From CAZFLD01 sp964519835 (lineage in GTDB: Bacteria > Spirochaetota > Spirochaetia > DSM-27196 > CAZFLD01): a DNA stretch of 14,416 nt. The DNA is taken from NCBI GenBank assembly GCA_964519835.1, contig CAZFLD010000092.1, positions 1-14,416 of the forward strand. The letters run 5' to 3'. The notes below the pieces were generated by a model. That model was not told the origin of the DNA, made no database searches, and saw only the letters and a program-made list of their open reading frames with translations. This document shows, in pieces, positions 1-7,771 of this stretch (position 1 is the stretch's first letter; every line of letters begins with the position of its first letter). The translations under genes and the position numbers were made by a program.

Positions 1-312
1 CGTAGCAGAGGTCCGACGAGTTGTCCAGCGTTCAGGGAAGATCCGAATGCTTACGGTCGAGAGGGTCCAATACTTGCCAAAGTATGCACTTGCGTGATTT
101 CGCGCATCAAGGTTCGTGACATTACCCAAGGCTTGCGGATCAGGTGACACGGCCGCCTGCGCCTAACGGACATTCAGCCTTTCGAGCGCTTTGAGGAGAC
201 GGTGGTGGGCGAAGTAGTCTACGTGCGTTGCGACCCGGAAACTGATCACAGTCTTGCCCGAATGCATGTTCGCCACAAACCCAGCCGCGGCTCCCCCTCT
301 CGGGGAAGCCTG
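1..312. other. Region without a confident gene, with protein-like scraps
   Basis: I see no complete gene here. On the plus strand three stretches read like protein in changing frames. Bases 2-94 are in one frame and end at a stop. Bases about 94-147 are in another and also end at a stop. Bases 148-333 are open for 61 codons with no start codon, and contain residues such as IQPFERFEETVVGEVVYVRC. The last frame ends tail-to-tail with the sugar-binding protein gene on the other strand. This could be the decayed 3' end of a neighbouring gene or chance. I do not recognise a family. Confidence 0.3.
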
Positions 313-329
313 GCCGGCAGCGTGCCGGC
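289..329 (-). terminator. Two tandem hairpins after the sugar-binding protein gene
   Basis: Directly after the stop codon (330-332, minus strand) comes a perfect 7-bp stem, GCCGGCA/TGCCGGC, with a 3-nt loop (313-329). A second hairpin at 289-310 has 4 bp, one mismatch, then 4 bp, and closes on a GAGA tetraloop when read on the minus strand. No clear U-run follows either hairpin, so they may stabilise the mRNA 3' end rather than form a strong intrinsic terminator. The position at the end of the operon supports a role in ending or protecting the transcript. Confidence 0.45.
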
Positions 330-1934
330 TTAATCCAGCCGATCGTACGCTTCTTGGTGGATATCGACCAACCGCTCGGAGCCGATCTGTCCCAGATCCT
401 CCAGGTAGGCGCGCCAGGAATCGTCGGTGACGCCTTCCAGGATAAATCGGGCACGCATCTCGGCGACAAAACTATTGAGCTCGCTCGCGATCGATGCGAC
501 TTCGTTGCCGGTGTCGGCATCGAACCAGAAGTTGGGGAGCACGTCCTCTGGAAAGTATGGGCGCGCTTGTTCCAGCCACTGCTGCCGGAGAACAAACCGC
601 TCACCAAGTACCGCCTGGTCATAGAGATCGGCATCACGGATGCTGACCTGGGTTACGCTTGTCAGGCTGTTTCGAATTTGGACTTCACCCATGCCCTCGG
701 GAAAGCCGGATTCATCCAGGATCCACTTGCCGACGTCGTTCCAGCGCCAGTACCGACCTTCTGGTCCGTACATCGCGTTGAGGCTCATCTCGCCGCCGTC
801 CATGAGCACGTCTGCAAGACGGATGGATATCTCCGGGTACGGATTCTCGGTTGTAATCAGGAATTTCCCCTGCTCCAGGCCGGAGACGGCCGCAGTCTGC
901 TGCGCAAGCCGCGTACCGTCCGGTCCCGCCAACGGCGGCATGTACGAGTATGCCGCGACGCCCTCTGCTCCAAAGACATTGTGCGGGTAGAAAAAGACGA
1001 GCACGCCAATCTGGTTCGCCGCACCCTTGGCGCGCAGCTGTGTCATGTCCTGCACGAAGGACTCAGGGTCTATCAGCCCATCGGCGTAGAGACCATGGAG
1101 ATACTCCAGCCCCTCGCGGTAGCCGGGCTCTGCGGCGGCGAAGACGATCCGTCCGTCCTTCACCATCAGGTGATTGTCGTCTGCGTTGCTGAGTACGCCC
1201 CACGCACCGAAGAAACCGTCGATCCTCTGACCCTGCCAACCGCCTTCCCGCCAGGAGAAGGGAAGCTCGTCGTTCGGATCACCGTTCCCGTTCGCATCCT
1301 CGTTCTTGAACGCAAGCAGCACCTCGCGGAACTCGTCTGTGGTCTGCGGCACTGATAGCCCGAGTCGGTCGAGCCATTCCTGGTTGATGAAGTAGGGATC
1401 GTCGTAGAGTCGATCCTCAATCTCATTCAGCAGGAAGAGCCCATAGATCTCTCCGTTCAGATCGGCTATTTCCCGACGGACTTCCGGCCGCTCGGAAAGA
1501 AACGGCTTGATGTTCACGGTGTACCCATCGATCAGATCGTTCAGCGGCATGATCGTCCCGATCTCCGCCTGGTTGATGATAAACGGCCGCGGAACCGCGT
1601 CGTAGACGATGTCGGGCAGATCACCGCTTGCGAAGACCAGGTTCACCTTTTGGTAGTAACCGGTGTCATCGCCCTTGTACGGCTCGAACTCGAGGTCAAC
1701 TCCCGTCAGGTCCTGCAGGTATTGATAGAACGGAAGCGTCTCTGGATCAGGTTGGTCCGGCGAGAGCCGATTCAGAACCCGAAGCGTAACCGACTCGTCC
1801 ACGAGGCGGGTGCCCTCCATGTTTGGAAGCACACGCGCCTCCGCCTCGCTGCCTTCAGCGGCGCCACCGGCGAGTGCCAGCGCGGGTGCGATGACCGCGA
1901 GTAGCAATGCGATACCAATTCTTCTCAGTCTCAT
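330..1934 (-). CDS. Extracellular solute-binding protein of a carbohydrate ABC transporter (LplA/YtcQ-like)
   Basis: This 534-residue secreted protein should capture a sugar or oligosaccharide outside the inner membrane and deliver it to the two permeases encoded just upstream. Residues 1 to about 22 form a signal peptide (basic MRLRR start, hydrophobic core, ALA-type cleavage region). The mature protein begins near GGAAEG, a leader seen in spirochaete binding proteins. There is no lipobox cysteine. The length and the motif at residues 213-223 (D-x-N-x-N-G-D-P-N-D-E, an EF-hand-like calcium loop) fit the LplA/YtcQ family. The start is supported by AGGAGG at 1942-1947, seven bases before the ATG. 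It is the last gene of a permease-permease-binding protein operon, 30 bp after the second permease. The ligand cannot be read from sequence. Lpl/Ytc systems are often linked to plant or host polysaccharide fragments, but that is family knowledge only. Confidence 0.9.
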   Translation of the reverse strand: MRLRRIGIALLLAVIAPALALAGGAAEGSEAEARVLPNMEGTRLVDESVTLRVLNRLSPDQPDPETLPFYQYLQDLTGVDLEFEPYKGDDTGYYQKVNLVFASGDLPDIVYDAVPRPFIINQAEIGTIMPLNDLIDGYTVNIKPFLSERPEVRREIADLNGEIYGLFLLNEIEDRLYDDPYFINQEWLDRLGLSVPQTTDEFREVLLAFKNEDANGNGDPNDELPFSWREGGWQGQRIDGFFGAWGVLSNADDNHLMVKDGRIVFAAAEPGYREGLEYLHGLYADGLIDPESFVQDMTQLRAKGAANQIGVLVFFYPHNVFGAEGVAAYSYMPPLAGPDGTRLAQQTAAVSGLEQGKFLITTENPYPEISIRLADVLMDGGEMSLNAMYGPEGRYWRWNDVGKWILDESGFPEGMGEVQIRNSLTSVTQVSIRDADLYDQAVLGERFVLRQQWLEQARPYFPEDVLPNFWFDADTGNEVASIASELNSFVAEMRARFILEGVTDDSWRAYLEDLGQIGSERLVDIHQEAYDRLD

Positions 1935-1964
1935 AAAACTTCCTCCTCTGTGCGACTTTGTCGC

Positions 1965-2864
1965 TTATCCCTTAATAGAACCGATCATGACGCCCTTCAC
2001 GAAGTACCGCTGTACAAACGGATAGAGCACCATCATCGGAACACTGGCTACAACGATGAGGCTGTACTTCACGAGCTCAGCCCTCCCAAACGCCGCGTCC
2101 AACGCTTCACCGGACGCATTTGGATCATTCGCGATCATGTTCTGTAGAACTAAGATCTGATGCAGCACGAGCTGGAGCGGCCACTTGTCCTCGCTGCGCA
2201 GGTAGACGAGCGCCTTAAAATACTGATTCCAGTGAGCGACTCCGTAGAAGAGGGCAAGGACGGCGGTAAGCGCCGTAGAGAGCGGCAGCACGACGTGCCG
2301 GAAAAACTGGATATTGTTGCATCCGTCCACGACGGAAGCCTCGCGTAACTCGTCCGGTATTGTTGAGCGATAGTAGGTCCGTGAGATGATGATCAGGTAC
2401 ACCCAGACCGCGTCCAGGATGATAAGCGCCAGCCGGGACCCGTAGAGGCCGAGCGATCTCACAAGCAGAAAAGTGGGGATAAGCCCTCCCTCGAAATACA
2501 TGGTAAAGATCAGGAAAAACATGATGGCACCGGCGCCAACCAGGTCTTTGCGCGACAGGGCGTAGCCGGCCAAAACCGTGCAGACGACGTTTAGGATGGT
2601 GCCAAAGAATGTGTAAAAGGCGGAGTTCAGATACCCGGTCCAGACCTGCGGGTCGTCGAAGACTGCCTGATAGCCCTCGAGTGTGACACCTCGGGGAAAG
2701 AGTGCAACTCTGCCCAGCGCGACATCGGTAGGATCGCTGATGCTGGAGATAAGCACAATGTAGAGCGGGTAGAGGACGAGCAGGGTGAACACTACGATGG
2801 CGCCGTAGTTGAACAAGTCAAAGAGCTTGTCGCCTTTGGTCTGCCGGATACTCGTTGTCGACAT
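1965..2864 (-). CDS. Carbohydrate ABC transporter permease, LplC/YtcP type (MalG-like)
   Basis: This 299-residue inner-membrane permease should have about six transmembrane helices. The first spans residues 20-42. Residues 175-194 hold the EAA loop that docks the ATPase: E-A-S, then G181, ending in V-L-P. The C-terminus (…QRYFVKGVMIGSIKG) is characteristic of LplC/MalG-like permeases. An AGGGG stretch five bases before the ATG is the likely ribosome-binding site, and only 8 bp separate the gene from the other permease, so the two are surely cotranscribed. It should pair with that permease to form the heterodimeric channel. No ATPase gene lies nearby, which is common for this class because one MsmK/UgpC-type ATPase can serve several transporters. 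Confidence 0.92.
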   Translation of the reverse strand: MSTTSIRQTKGDKLFDLFNYGAIVVFTLLVLYPLYIVLISSISDPTDVALGRVALFPRGVTLEGYQAVFDDPQVWTGYLNSAFYTFFGTILNVVCTVLAGYALSRKDLVGAGAIMFFLIFTMYFEGGLIPTFLLVRSLGLYGSRLALIILDAVWVYLIIISRTYYRSTIPDELREASVVDGCNNIQFFRHVVLPLSTALTAVLALFYGVAHWNQYFKALVYLRSEDKWPLQLVLHQILVLQNMIANDPNASGEALDAAFGRAELVKYSLIVVASVPMMVLYPFVQRYFVKGVMIGSIKG

Positions 2865-2872
2865 GATCGCCC

Positions 2873-3826
2873 CTAGAACAATCCGTACGAGGTCGTTCGC
2901 TTGGCCAGCTGATTCGCCATCAGCAGAACCGCGAAGTTGATTGCATTGATAAAAAGACCTACTGCAGCGGCATAGCTGAACTGGCCGTTTAGCAGGCCGA
3001 TCTTGTACACGTAGGTCTGTACGATCTCAGAGGCGCTCAGATTCAGCGAGTTCTGCATCGCGTACGCCTTCTCGAATCCCAGTCTGAGCGTCTGCCCCAG
3101 TTGCAGTATGAAGAGGACGCTTGCTGTTGGAAGCAGAACCGGAACATCCACGTTCCAGATTCGCTGCAGCTTGCTTGCGCCTTCGATTGTTGCAGCTTCA
3201 TGCAATTCGGGACTAACGCTTGAGAGCACGGCAATGTAGATAATCGCGTTGTATCCGGTGAACTGCCATATGGAAGAGATGATGTAGACCGGACGGAAGT
3301 ACTCCGGCGAACCCATAAAAAAGATTGGCTCCCGGCCGAGGCTCTTTAGCAGCATGTTGATGGGGCCCGTACGAGGCGAGAGAAAGACGATCAGAATTCC
3401 GGCTACGACGATGGTAGAGATGAAGTACGGAGCGTAGGTGATGAGCTGCGATGCTCTCCGCAGCCGCTTGTGCCTGACATAGTGGAGCCCAATCGCGAGG
3501 GCGATGGGAAGCGGGAAGCTAAAGACCAGATTTCCAACGCTCAATAGAAGCGTATTCCACATCACCCGCGAGAACTGGAAACTGGTCAGAAATGCATGGA
3601 AGTGCTTCAACCCAACCCACTGGCTCTCCAGGATCGCTCGCCCAGGGTAGTAGTTCCGGAACGCAATCTGCGCACCATACATGGGGATGTAACGGAAGAT
3701 GAAGATGTACGCGACAGCCGGCAACAGGAAGAGATAGAGACCCCCGTTTGCGGTGATACGTCCAAATGGCAAACGCTTGCGCAATGCGACGGGTTCGGCA
3801 GGCTGTTTTAATCCGTCTGTGCTCAT
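2873..3826 (-). CDS. Carbohydrate ABC transporter permease, LplB type (MalF/UgpA-like)
   Basis: This 317-residue inner-membrane protein is the other half of the sugar channel. The first transmembrane helix covers residues 28-47 and is followed by the IPMYG segment and WVGLKHF (residues 70-76), both typical of LplB. The EAA docking loop is at residues 210-233 (E-A-A-x(3)-G, ending in LLP). The start is supported by GAGGAG eight bases before the ATG. It is the first transport gene after the AraC-type regulator, separated by 164 bp that could hold its own promoter. Strong family resemblance makes the call secure. The substrate is not determined. Confidence 0.92.
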   Translation of the reverse strand: MSTDGLKQPAEPVALRKRLPFGRITANGGLYLFLLPAVAYIFIFRYIPMYGAQIAFRNYYPGRAILESQWVGLKHFHAFLTSFQFSRVMWNTLLLSVGNLVFSFPLPIALAIGLHYVRHKRLRRASQLITYAPYFISTIVVAGILIVFLSPRTGPINMLLKSLGREPIFFMGSPEYFRPVYIISSIWQFTGYNAIIYIAVLSSVSPELHEAATIEGASKLQRIWNVDVPVLLPTASVLFILQLGQTLRLGFEKAYAMQNSLNLSASEIVQTYVYKIGLLNGQFSYAAAVGLFINAINFAVLLMANQLAKRTTSYGLF

Positions 3827-3871
3827 CGAAGACTCTCCTCAGATCCTTCATTCGATTCTCAGGCCGGTTCT

Positions 3872-3899
3872 GCGAACTGTAAATCTGTAACTGTTTCGC
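3872..3899 (-). promoter_or_regulatory. Candidate operator with inverted and direct repeats upstream of the sugar transporter
   Basis: The 164-bp gap between the regulator stop and the lplB-type permease start holds GCGAA (3872-3876) and TTCGC (3895-3899) as an inverted repeat. Inside it AACTGT occurs twice, 14 bp apart (3875-3880 and 3889-3894), and CTGT three times. AraC-family proteins usually bind paired, often directly repeated, half-sites near the promoter they activate, so this is the best candidate site for the regulator encoded next door. A weak TTGGCG box on the minus strand overlaps it. The repeats are short, so confidence is modest. Confidence 0.35.
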
Positions 3900-3990
3900 C
3901 AATCGGTCAGATTTGCGGGGTTGAGGATAGCGGAGCACAAGGGGCAGAATCGGGGCTTGCGGCAGGTTCTAGTAGGTCAGTGTTGAAAAA

Positions 3991-6228
3991 CTATGCCTGA
4001 GATGAACGGTAGCCGCGTTCGAGTCGATCGTTTTTTCGATATTGAGCCGGCGTCGCGCCGATCTCACGCTTGAACTTGCGTATAAAACTCGTAGCATCTG
4101 CGTACCCAATCTCTCGGACGACCTCGCCCACCGGCATTTCGGTGGAGCGGAGCAGCTCACAGGCACGCTCCATCCGGGCCCGATGGAGGTATTCACGAAA
4201 GGTGGTTCCGGTCTGGGATCGGAAGAGGTGGCTGAACCCCGAGAGGCTGCGCCCACAGTAGTCGGCTACGGTATTCGCAGAGAAGTCGGAATCGTAGGCG
4301 TGCTCGTCGACGAAGCGCAGAACCCAAGAAAACGAGTCTTCGCTCCGCTCCGACTCCGCCTCCGTCAGCAGCTCACAGAGCTTGACGCTCATGGCGCGCA
4401 TATGCTCTTCGGCCTCGCCGATCGTTTTCACACGCGCGAGGCTGAGCGCGTCGATCAGTGCCCAGAGCTCGGCGTTCCGACCCGGCAGCGCCTGCGCGGC
4501 GGCTCGGATCATCGTGTTCGCACAGTCGTAGGAGACCAACCTCGCCACCGAGAGCGGCGGATTCTGCGCGCGGACATCGGCAAAGACCTCCGTAAGAAGC
4601 TCCGGAATCCGGTCGGGTTGGATGGTCCTAACCAAGGTCTCCAGGCGAGCAAGCTCTGCAACAGGGTACTCGTAGCGCGAGTGTTCGTGACCGAGGACGT
4701 CACCAAAGACATAGAGCTGATTCATTCCTCGGATGAACCGGTGCTCGAGGGCGCTGCGTGCCTCCAGGTACGACTGGCTCACGAGCTCAATCTTCGAGAC
4801 GACCGAACCCACCGCGAGCGCCAGCGCAACCTGTCGCGTCCCGTCTCCTTCGGTCCGCTCCGCCGGTCCGCGGAGTTGTTCAAGCGCCTTGTGAAGCGTC
4901 GACGGCAGCTCGGCGAGCAAATCCGAGCCCGTTCCGCCGTTCTCGACGACGACTGCCGCAATCTGATCGGCCTCAAGATCCACGACGCCTGCGACCTTGG
5001 CGTGTATCAGCGAAGCGTTCAGAACAATCTCCAGCCCAGTAAGCTGCTCCTCCGATCCGGGAGGATCGAGCGCCGCCATGACCACGGCGAACCGCTCGCC
5101 CGAAAGGTCCACCTCGTATTCCCGACACAGCTCCAAAAAGCGGTCCTTCGGGTGGACATCTCCACGAATCATCTTGACCAGAAGCTGTCGTCGGACCAAA
5201 TGCGAGGAAGCGTCGATCTGACCGCTGAGTGACTCCCGTTGGGAGAGGAGCTTCTGAATCTGCTGTTCAACCGCGTCACTCACATGCCGAGTGTCCGGCC
5301 GAATGCGAAAGGTCTGCTCCAGGAAGGACCCTATACGTTCGATTGGACGGTAGTGCCGCCACGAGAAGAGATAGACGAGCGGGAGGCTCAGGAGCAGAGT
5401 CGCCGCCAGGGCACCCAGCAGCAGGAGAATGGAGCGGTTCCACTCTGCGAGCAGCGTATCCTCGCTGACCGAGAACTCCATCACAAGGCCAAGATCGAGC
5501 ATCCTTCGTTCCTCGTTCAGCCGCGCCGCGTCTCGTCCGCTGGAAGGCGTCCCAACCGTGAGGAGCTCGCCGTCTCGGGTGCGCAGGCGCGCGTACGCAT
5601 CCGACCAGTGCAGAATACTCTCGAGCTGGGAACGAAGCTGTGACGCTGAGAGCGAGTAGATCAGGACACCCTTGCGCCCGGCGCCGGCTTGAGGCAGGAC
5701 GTCCACCATAACGATGAGCGGCTCGAGCGGCTCACGCCGTCGCAGGGAAAGTAGCGTCGGCCTGTTCGCAGATTCAAGCAGTTGCACGAGCCGACGCTCC
5801 CCCTGCGCTTCCAGCTTCAGAATCTGACGGAAGTAGGTCTCACGACTGTACGGGCTGCTGGAGGAGTAGACCGGTCGGATGCCGTGGGGGAAGTACGCAA
5901 CTTCCTCAATGAGATCGTTGATGAAGTTCGCTTCAAAGAGCGCCCGTTGTGCCGCCATAGCGGTGACCGGGTCTTGGATGCGGATGGAAATGAACTGGGG
6001 AGAGAGCTCGATCCGGTAGCTCAGGCTTCGCAATTGCTGGAGCTCCGCCTCGATCCGACCGATCGCCGCATCCGCCTCCATCGCGAGACGGGAGGTCGCC
6101 TGGGAGCGCAGCTGCTCCAGAAAGCTCATTCGGAACAGCAGTACAAAGAGGCCGATCGGGATCAAGAGCACAACCACGTAGGTCCCGATGTAGCGGAGGA
6201 AGGGACGGCGGAAAGCCATTGTCAGCAT
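3991..6228 (-). CDS. Membrane-anchored AraC-family transcriptional regulator with extracytoplasmic sensor
   Basis: This 745-residue protein has three parts. A transmembrane helix at about residues 11-33 is followed by an extracytoplasmic region to about residue 265 and a second helix at about 266-290 (SILLLLGALAATLLLSLPLVYL). A long cytoplasmic linker follows. The last part, about residues 640-731, is a double helix-turn-helix AraC DNA-binding domain containing the usual VREIGYADATSFIRKFKREIG and GATPAQYR patterns. This is the layout of the YesN/YtdP-like one-component regulators that often precede Lpl/Ytc sugar transporter genes, so it probably activates the downstream permease and binding-protein genes when it senses substrate outside. 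The start at 6228 is supported by GGAG five bases upstream. An alternative ATG lies three codons in. The sensor region is probably a dCache-like fold, inferred from the two-helix layout only. Confidence 0.9.
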   Translation of the reverse strand: MLTMAFRRPFLRYIGTYVVVLLIPIGLFVLLFRMSFLEQLRSQATSRLAMEADAAIGRIEAELQQLRSLSYRIELSPQFISIRIQDPVTAMAAQRALFEANFINDLIEEVAYFPHGIRPVYSSSSPYSRETYFRQILKLEAQGERRLVQLLESANRPTLLSLRRREPLEPLIVMVDVLPQAGAGRKGVLIYSLSASQLRSQLESILHWSDAYARLRTRDGELLTVGTPSSGRDAARLNEERRMLDLGLVMEFSVSEDTLLAEWNRSILLLLGALAATLLLSLPLVYLFSWRHYRPIERIGSFLEQTFRIRPDTRHVSDAVEQQIQKLLSQRESLSGQIDASSHLVRRQLLVKMIRGDVHPKDRFLELCREYEVDLSGERFAVVMAALDPPGSEEQLTGLEIVLNASLIHAKVAGVVDLEADQIAAVVVENGGTGSDLLAELPSTLHKALEQLRGPAERTEGDGTRQVALALAVGSVVSKIELVSQSYLEARSALEHRFIRGMNQLYVFGDVLGHEHSRYEYPVAELARLETLVRTIQPDRIPELLTEVFADVRAQNPPLSVARLVSYDCANTMIRAAAQALPGRNAELWALIDALSLARVKTIGEAEEHMRAMSVKLCELLTEAESERSEDSFSWVLRFVDEHAYDSDFSANTVADYCGRSLSGFSHLFRSQTGTTFREYLHRARMERACELLRSTEMPVGEVVREIGYADATSFIRKFKREIGATPAQYRKNDRLERGYRSSQA

Positions 6229-6331
6229 GATAACTCCGAGTGACCGGAAGTGCCAGTTGTGCAGCCGCCGTTAACAATGGGTGATCATCAGGGTCCGGAT
6301 CGATGTACGTTTTATCGGAGTCATATCTTCG

Positions 6332-6362
6332 CGGGCCACGCGGGCCACGCCGGCCACGCCGG
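6332..6362. repeat. Short GC-rich 9-bp tandem repeat
   Basis: The unit CGGGCCACG occurs at 6332-6340 and 6341-6349, then as CCGGCCACG at 6350-6358, followed by a partial copy. It lies in the non-coding gap between divergent genes. It may be simple slippage or a cluster of protein-binding sites. Nothing else in the window matches it. Confidence 0.6.
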
Positions 6363-6441
6363 AATGCTACTGTCTCGAGCGGGTGTCGCAACCAAGATCG
6401 CGGGCGTCCACGCACCCACGACAGGTTCGCGCTTTGCCGTT

Positions 6442-6472
6442 GGTAGAAAAAACAGATTCGTTTTTCCGTACC
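6442..6472. repeat. AT-rich imperfect inverted repeat
   Basis: GGTAGAAAAAAC (6442-6453) is nearly the reverse complement of GTTTTTCCGTACC (6460-6472), with a two-base bulge and a 6-nt spacer. It stands out because the surroundings are GC-rich. It has no trailing U-run on either strand, so it is more likely a binding site or a cruciform-prone element than a terminator. Confidence 0.35.
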
Positions 6473-6579
6473 GGCGCGCGGTAGCGAGGGACCAAAACGG
6501 TCGCACCTCCTCGGTGAGAGCGCCCAATGGAGACTTCGGCCTTGTGTCGTCATAGCTTCCCTGGTAGTCTGGCGCGCAC

Positions 6580-6609
6580 AGTAACACGTTATGCTTTTAT
6601 CGTGTTACT
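6580..6609 (+). promoter_or_regulatory. Perfect 9-bp inverted repeat, candidate NikR-type operator
   Basis: AGTAACACG (6580-6588) and CGTGTTACT (6601-6609) are exact reverse complements with a 12-nt spacer. This can also be written GTAACAC-N14-GTGTTAC. The centre-to-centre distance is 21 bp, two helical turns, which is the geometry used by tetrameric NikR repressors. It ends six bases before the AGGAGG ribosome-binding site of the metal-chelate transporter, and a weak -10-like TATGCT lies in the spacer, so binding would block transcription. From memory, NikR motifs built from GTGTTAC/GTAACAC half-sites were proposed in deltaproteobacteria. I am not certain of their orientation. A NikR homologue is encoded 3 kb downstream. 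The alternative is an mRNA hairpin with a 12-nt loop. Confidence 0.65.
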
Positions 6610-6626
6610 ACAGCAGGAGGCATACA

Positions 6627-7769
6627 ATGCACATGAGTAGGATTAGGCGTACGCCGCGCCCTGTGCTATTCGCGGTTCTATTACTCGCCGTCGGAATCGC
6701 GCCGGCGTTCGCAACGGGAGTTTCGGAGACCAACGCGCCCGGCGCACCAATCGAAGCTTCACGACAGATTACCGATATGCGCGGTCGGGTGATTGCGGTT
6801 CCGGCCCAGATCGACTCGATCGTCGCGCTCGGCGCAAACTCGCTGCGCGCACTAACCTACTTCGACGCGGTAGACAAGGTAGTCGCGGTGGAAGACGCCG
6901 GGCACGCACGGGAGAAGACGGTCCACGACTTCTTCTATCTGGCGACCTACCGCATCGCGCATCCGGAGCTTCAGGAGCTGCCGAGCATCGGAAGCCGGGA
7001 GAACCACGAGGCGATCATCGCGGCGAATCCGGACATCGTCTTTAGCTCCACCGTCGACGTGGCGGCGCTCAATCAGCTACAGAGTACGCTCGGGATTCCG
7101 GTCTTTGCTATCGACGCGGACGTGGAGATTTCCGACACGGAGCGCTTTCTGGGTCAGTTTGCCCTCATCGGTCAGGTTCTCGGCGAGGAGGACCGCGCGG
7201 CGGAGCTTGTTGATGGGATCGAGGATATCATCGCGGACCTGAACAAGCGTGCTGAGCGCGTGAGTGAGCCCAAGCGCGCCTACGCCGGAGGCATGATGTT
7301 CTACGGACCTGCCGACCTGCTGCGTACCACCGGCGACTACGCGCCATTTGACTACACAAATACCACAAACGTCATGCCGACCAATCCCGTGGGAAATCTC
7401 CAGCCGTACATGACCGTGCTCGAGGAGCTCATCAGGGCGAACCCCGACTACGTCTTCATCGACTCGGCAAACTACGGGCTCTCGCGGAGCGGGTACGAAG
7501 CCAATCAAGAGGTGCTCGATGAGAACGTAAATGCCTTCTCCAGCGGGCAGCTCTATACAACCCTCGTGTACAAGTACTACGGCACAAACTGGGAAAACCA
7601 GATCATCAATATCTACTACGTTGGTTCAGTGCTTTATCCGGACGTGTTCGCCGACCTTTCACCGATTGAGAAAGCGGAAGAGATCTGGAGCCTCTTCTTC
7701 CAGGTACCGCTGGGCTACGATGATGTCGTGGCACTGCATGCACCCGGCATGGGCCGCGTGGACTGGTAG
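6627..7769 (+). CDS. Metal-chelate ABC transporter substrate-binding protein (BtuF/FepB-like, PF01497 type)
   Basis: This secreted 380-residue protein should bind a metal complex in the periplasm and pass it to the FecCD-type permease. A signal peptide covers about residues 1-28 (basic MSRIRR, hydrophobic core, AFA cleavage), with no lipobox cysteine. The mature part has the class III binding-protein pattern: ITDMRGR, VALGANSLRAL, then PSIGSRENHEAI and AANPDIVFSS. The C-terminal stretch (GTNWENQIINIYYVGSVLYP) is common in iron, cobalamin or nickel chelate importers of clostridia, methanogens and spirochaetes. I chose the ATG at 6627 because AGGAGG lies at 6615-6620. An upstream in-frame ATG at 6591 sits inside the inverted repeat and has no such site. 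The permease follows after 2 bp. The ligand is not readable. Regulation by the nearby NikR-like protein suggests a nickel, cobalt or similar complex, which is inference. Confidence 0.88.
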   Translation: MHMSRIRRTPRPVLFAVLLLAVGIAPAFATGVSETNAPGAPIEASRQITDMRGRVIAVPAQIDSIVALGANSLRALTYFDAVDKVVAVEDAGHAREKTVHDFFYLATYRIAHPELQELPSIGSRENHEAIIAANPDIVFSSTVDVAALNQLQSTLGIPVFAIDADVEISDTERFLGQFALIGQVLGEEDRAAELVDGIEDIIADLNKRAERVSEPKRAYAGGMMFYGPADLLRTTGDYAPFDYTNTTNVMPTNPVGNLQPYMTVLEELIRANPDYVFIDSANYGLSRSGYEANQEVLDENVNAFSSGQLYTTLVYKYYGTNWENQIINIYYVGSVLYPDVFADLSPIEKAEEIWSLFFQVPLGYDDVVALHAPGMGRVDW

Positions 7770-7771
7770 TA

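Larger units (their letters stand above)
6229..6579. promoter_or_regulatory. Divergent promoter region between the AraC regulator and the metal-chelate transporter
   Basis: About 400 bp lie between the start of the minus-strand regulator and the start of the plus-strand binding protein. I find no convincing gene, since the open frames here are low-complexity shadows. The region holds a 9-bp tandem repeat (6332-6362), an AT-rich imperfect inverted repeat (6442-6472) and, at its right edge, the perfect inverted repeat at 6580-6609. No cobalamin riboswitch is visible (no GCCACTG B12 box). Promoters for both flanking genes should lie here, but I cannot place convincing -35/-10 pairs. Confidence 0.5.

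Noticed and set aside
4042..5232. Long plus-strand open frame opposite the AraC regulator
   Set aside because: It is an antisense shadow in GC-rich DNA. The minus-strand product has clear transmembrane and AraC domains, and the plus frame matches nothing recognisable.
6229..6626. Cobalamin riboswitch in front of the BtuFCD-like operon
   Set aside because: No B12 box (GCCACTG) or the expected conserved core was found. The only strong element is the inverted repeat at 6580-6609.
6591..6626. Upstream in-frame ATG at 6591 as start of the metal-binding protein
   Set aside because: It lies inside the inverted repeat and lacks a ribosome-binding site, and the added residues do not belong to the signal peptide. 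The ATG at 6627 has AGGAGG six bases upstream.
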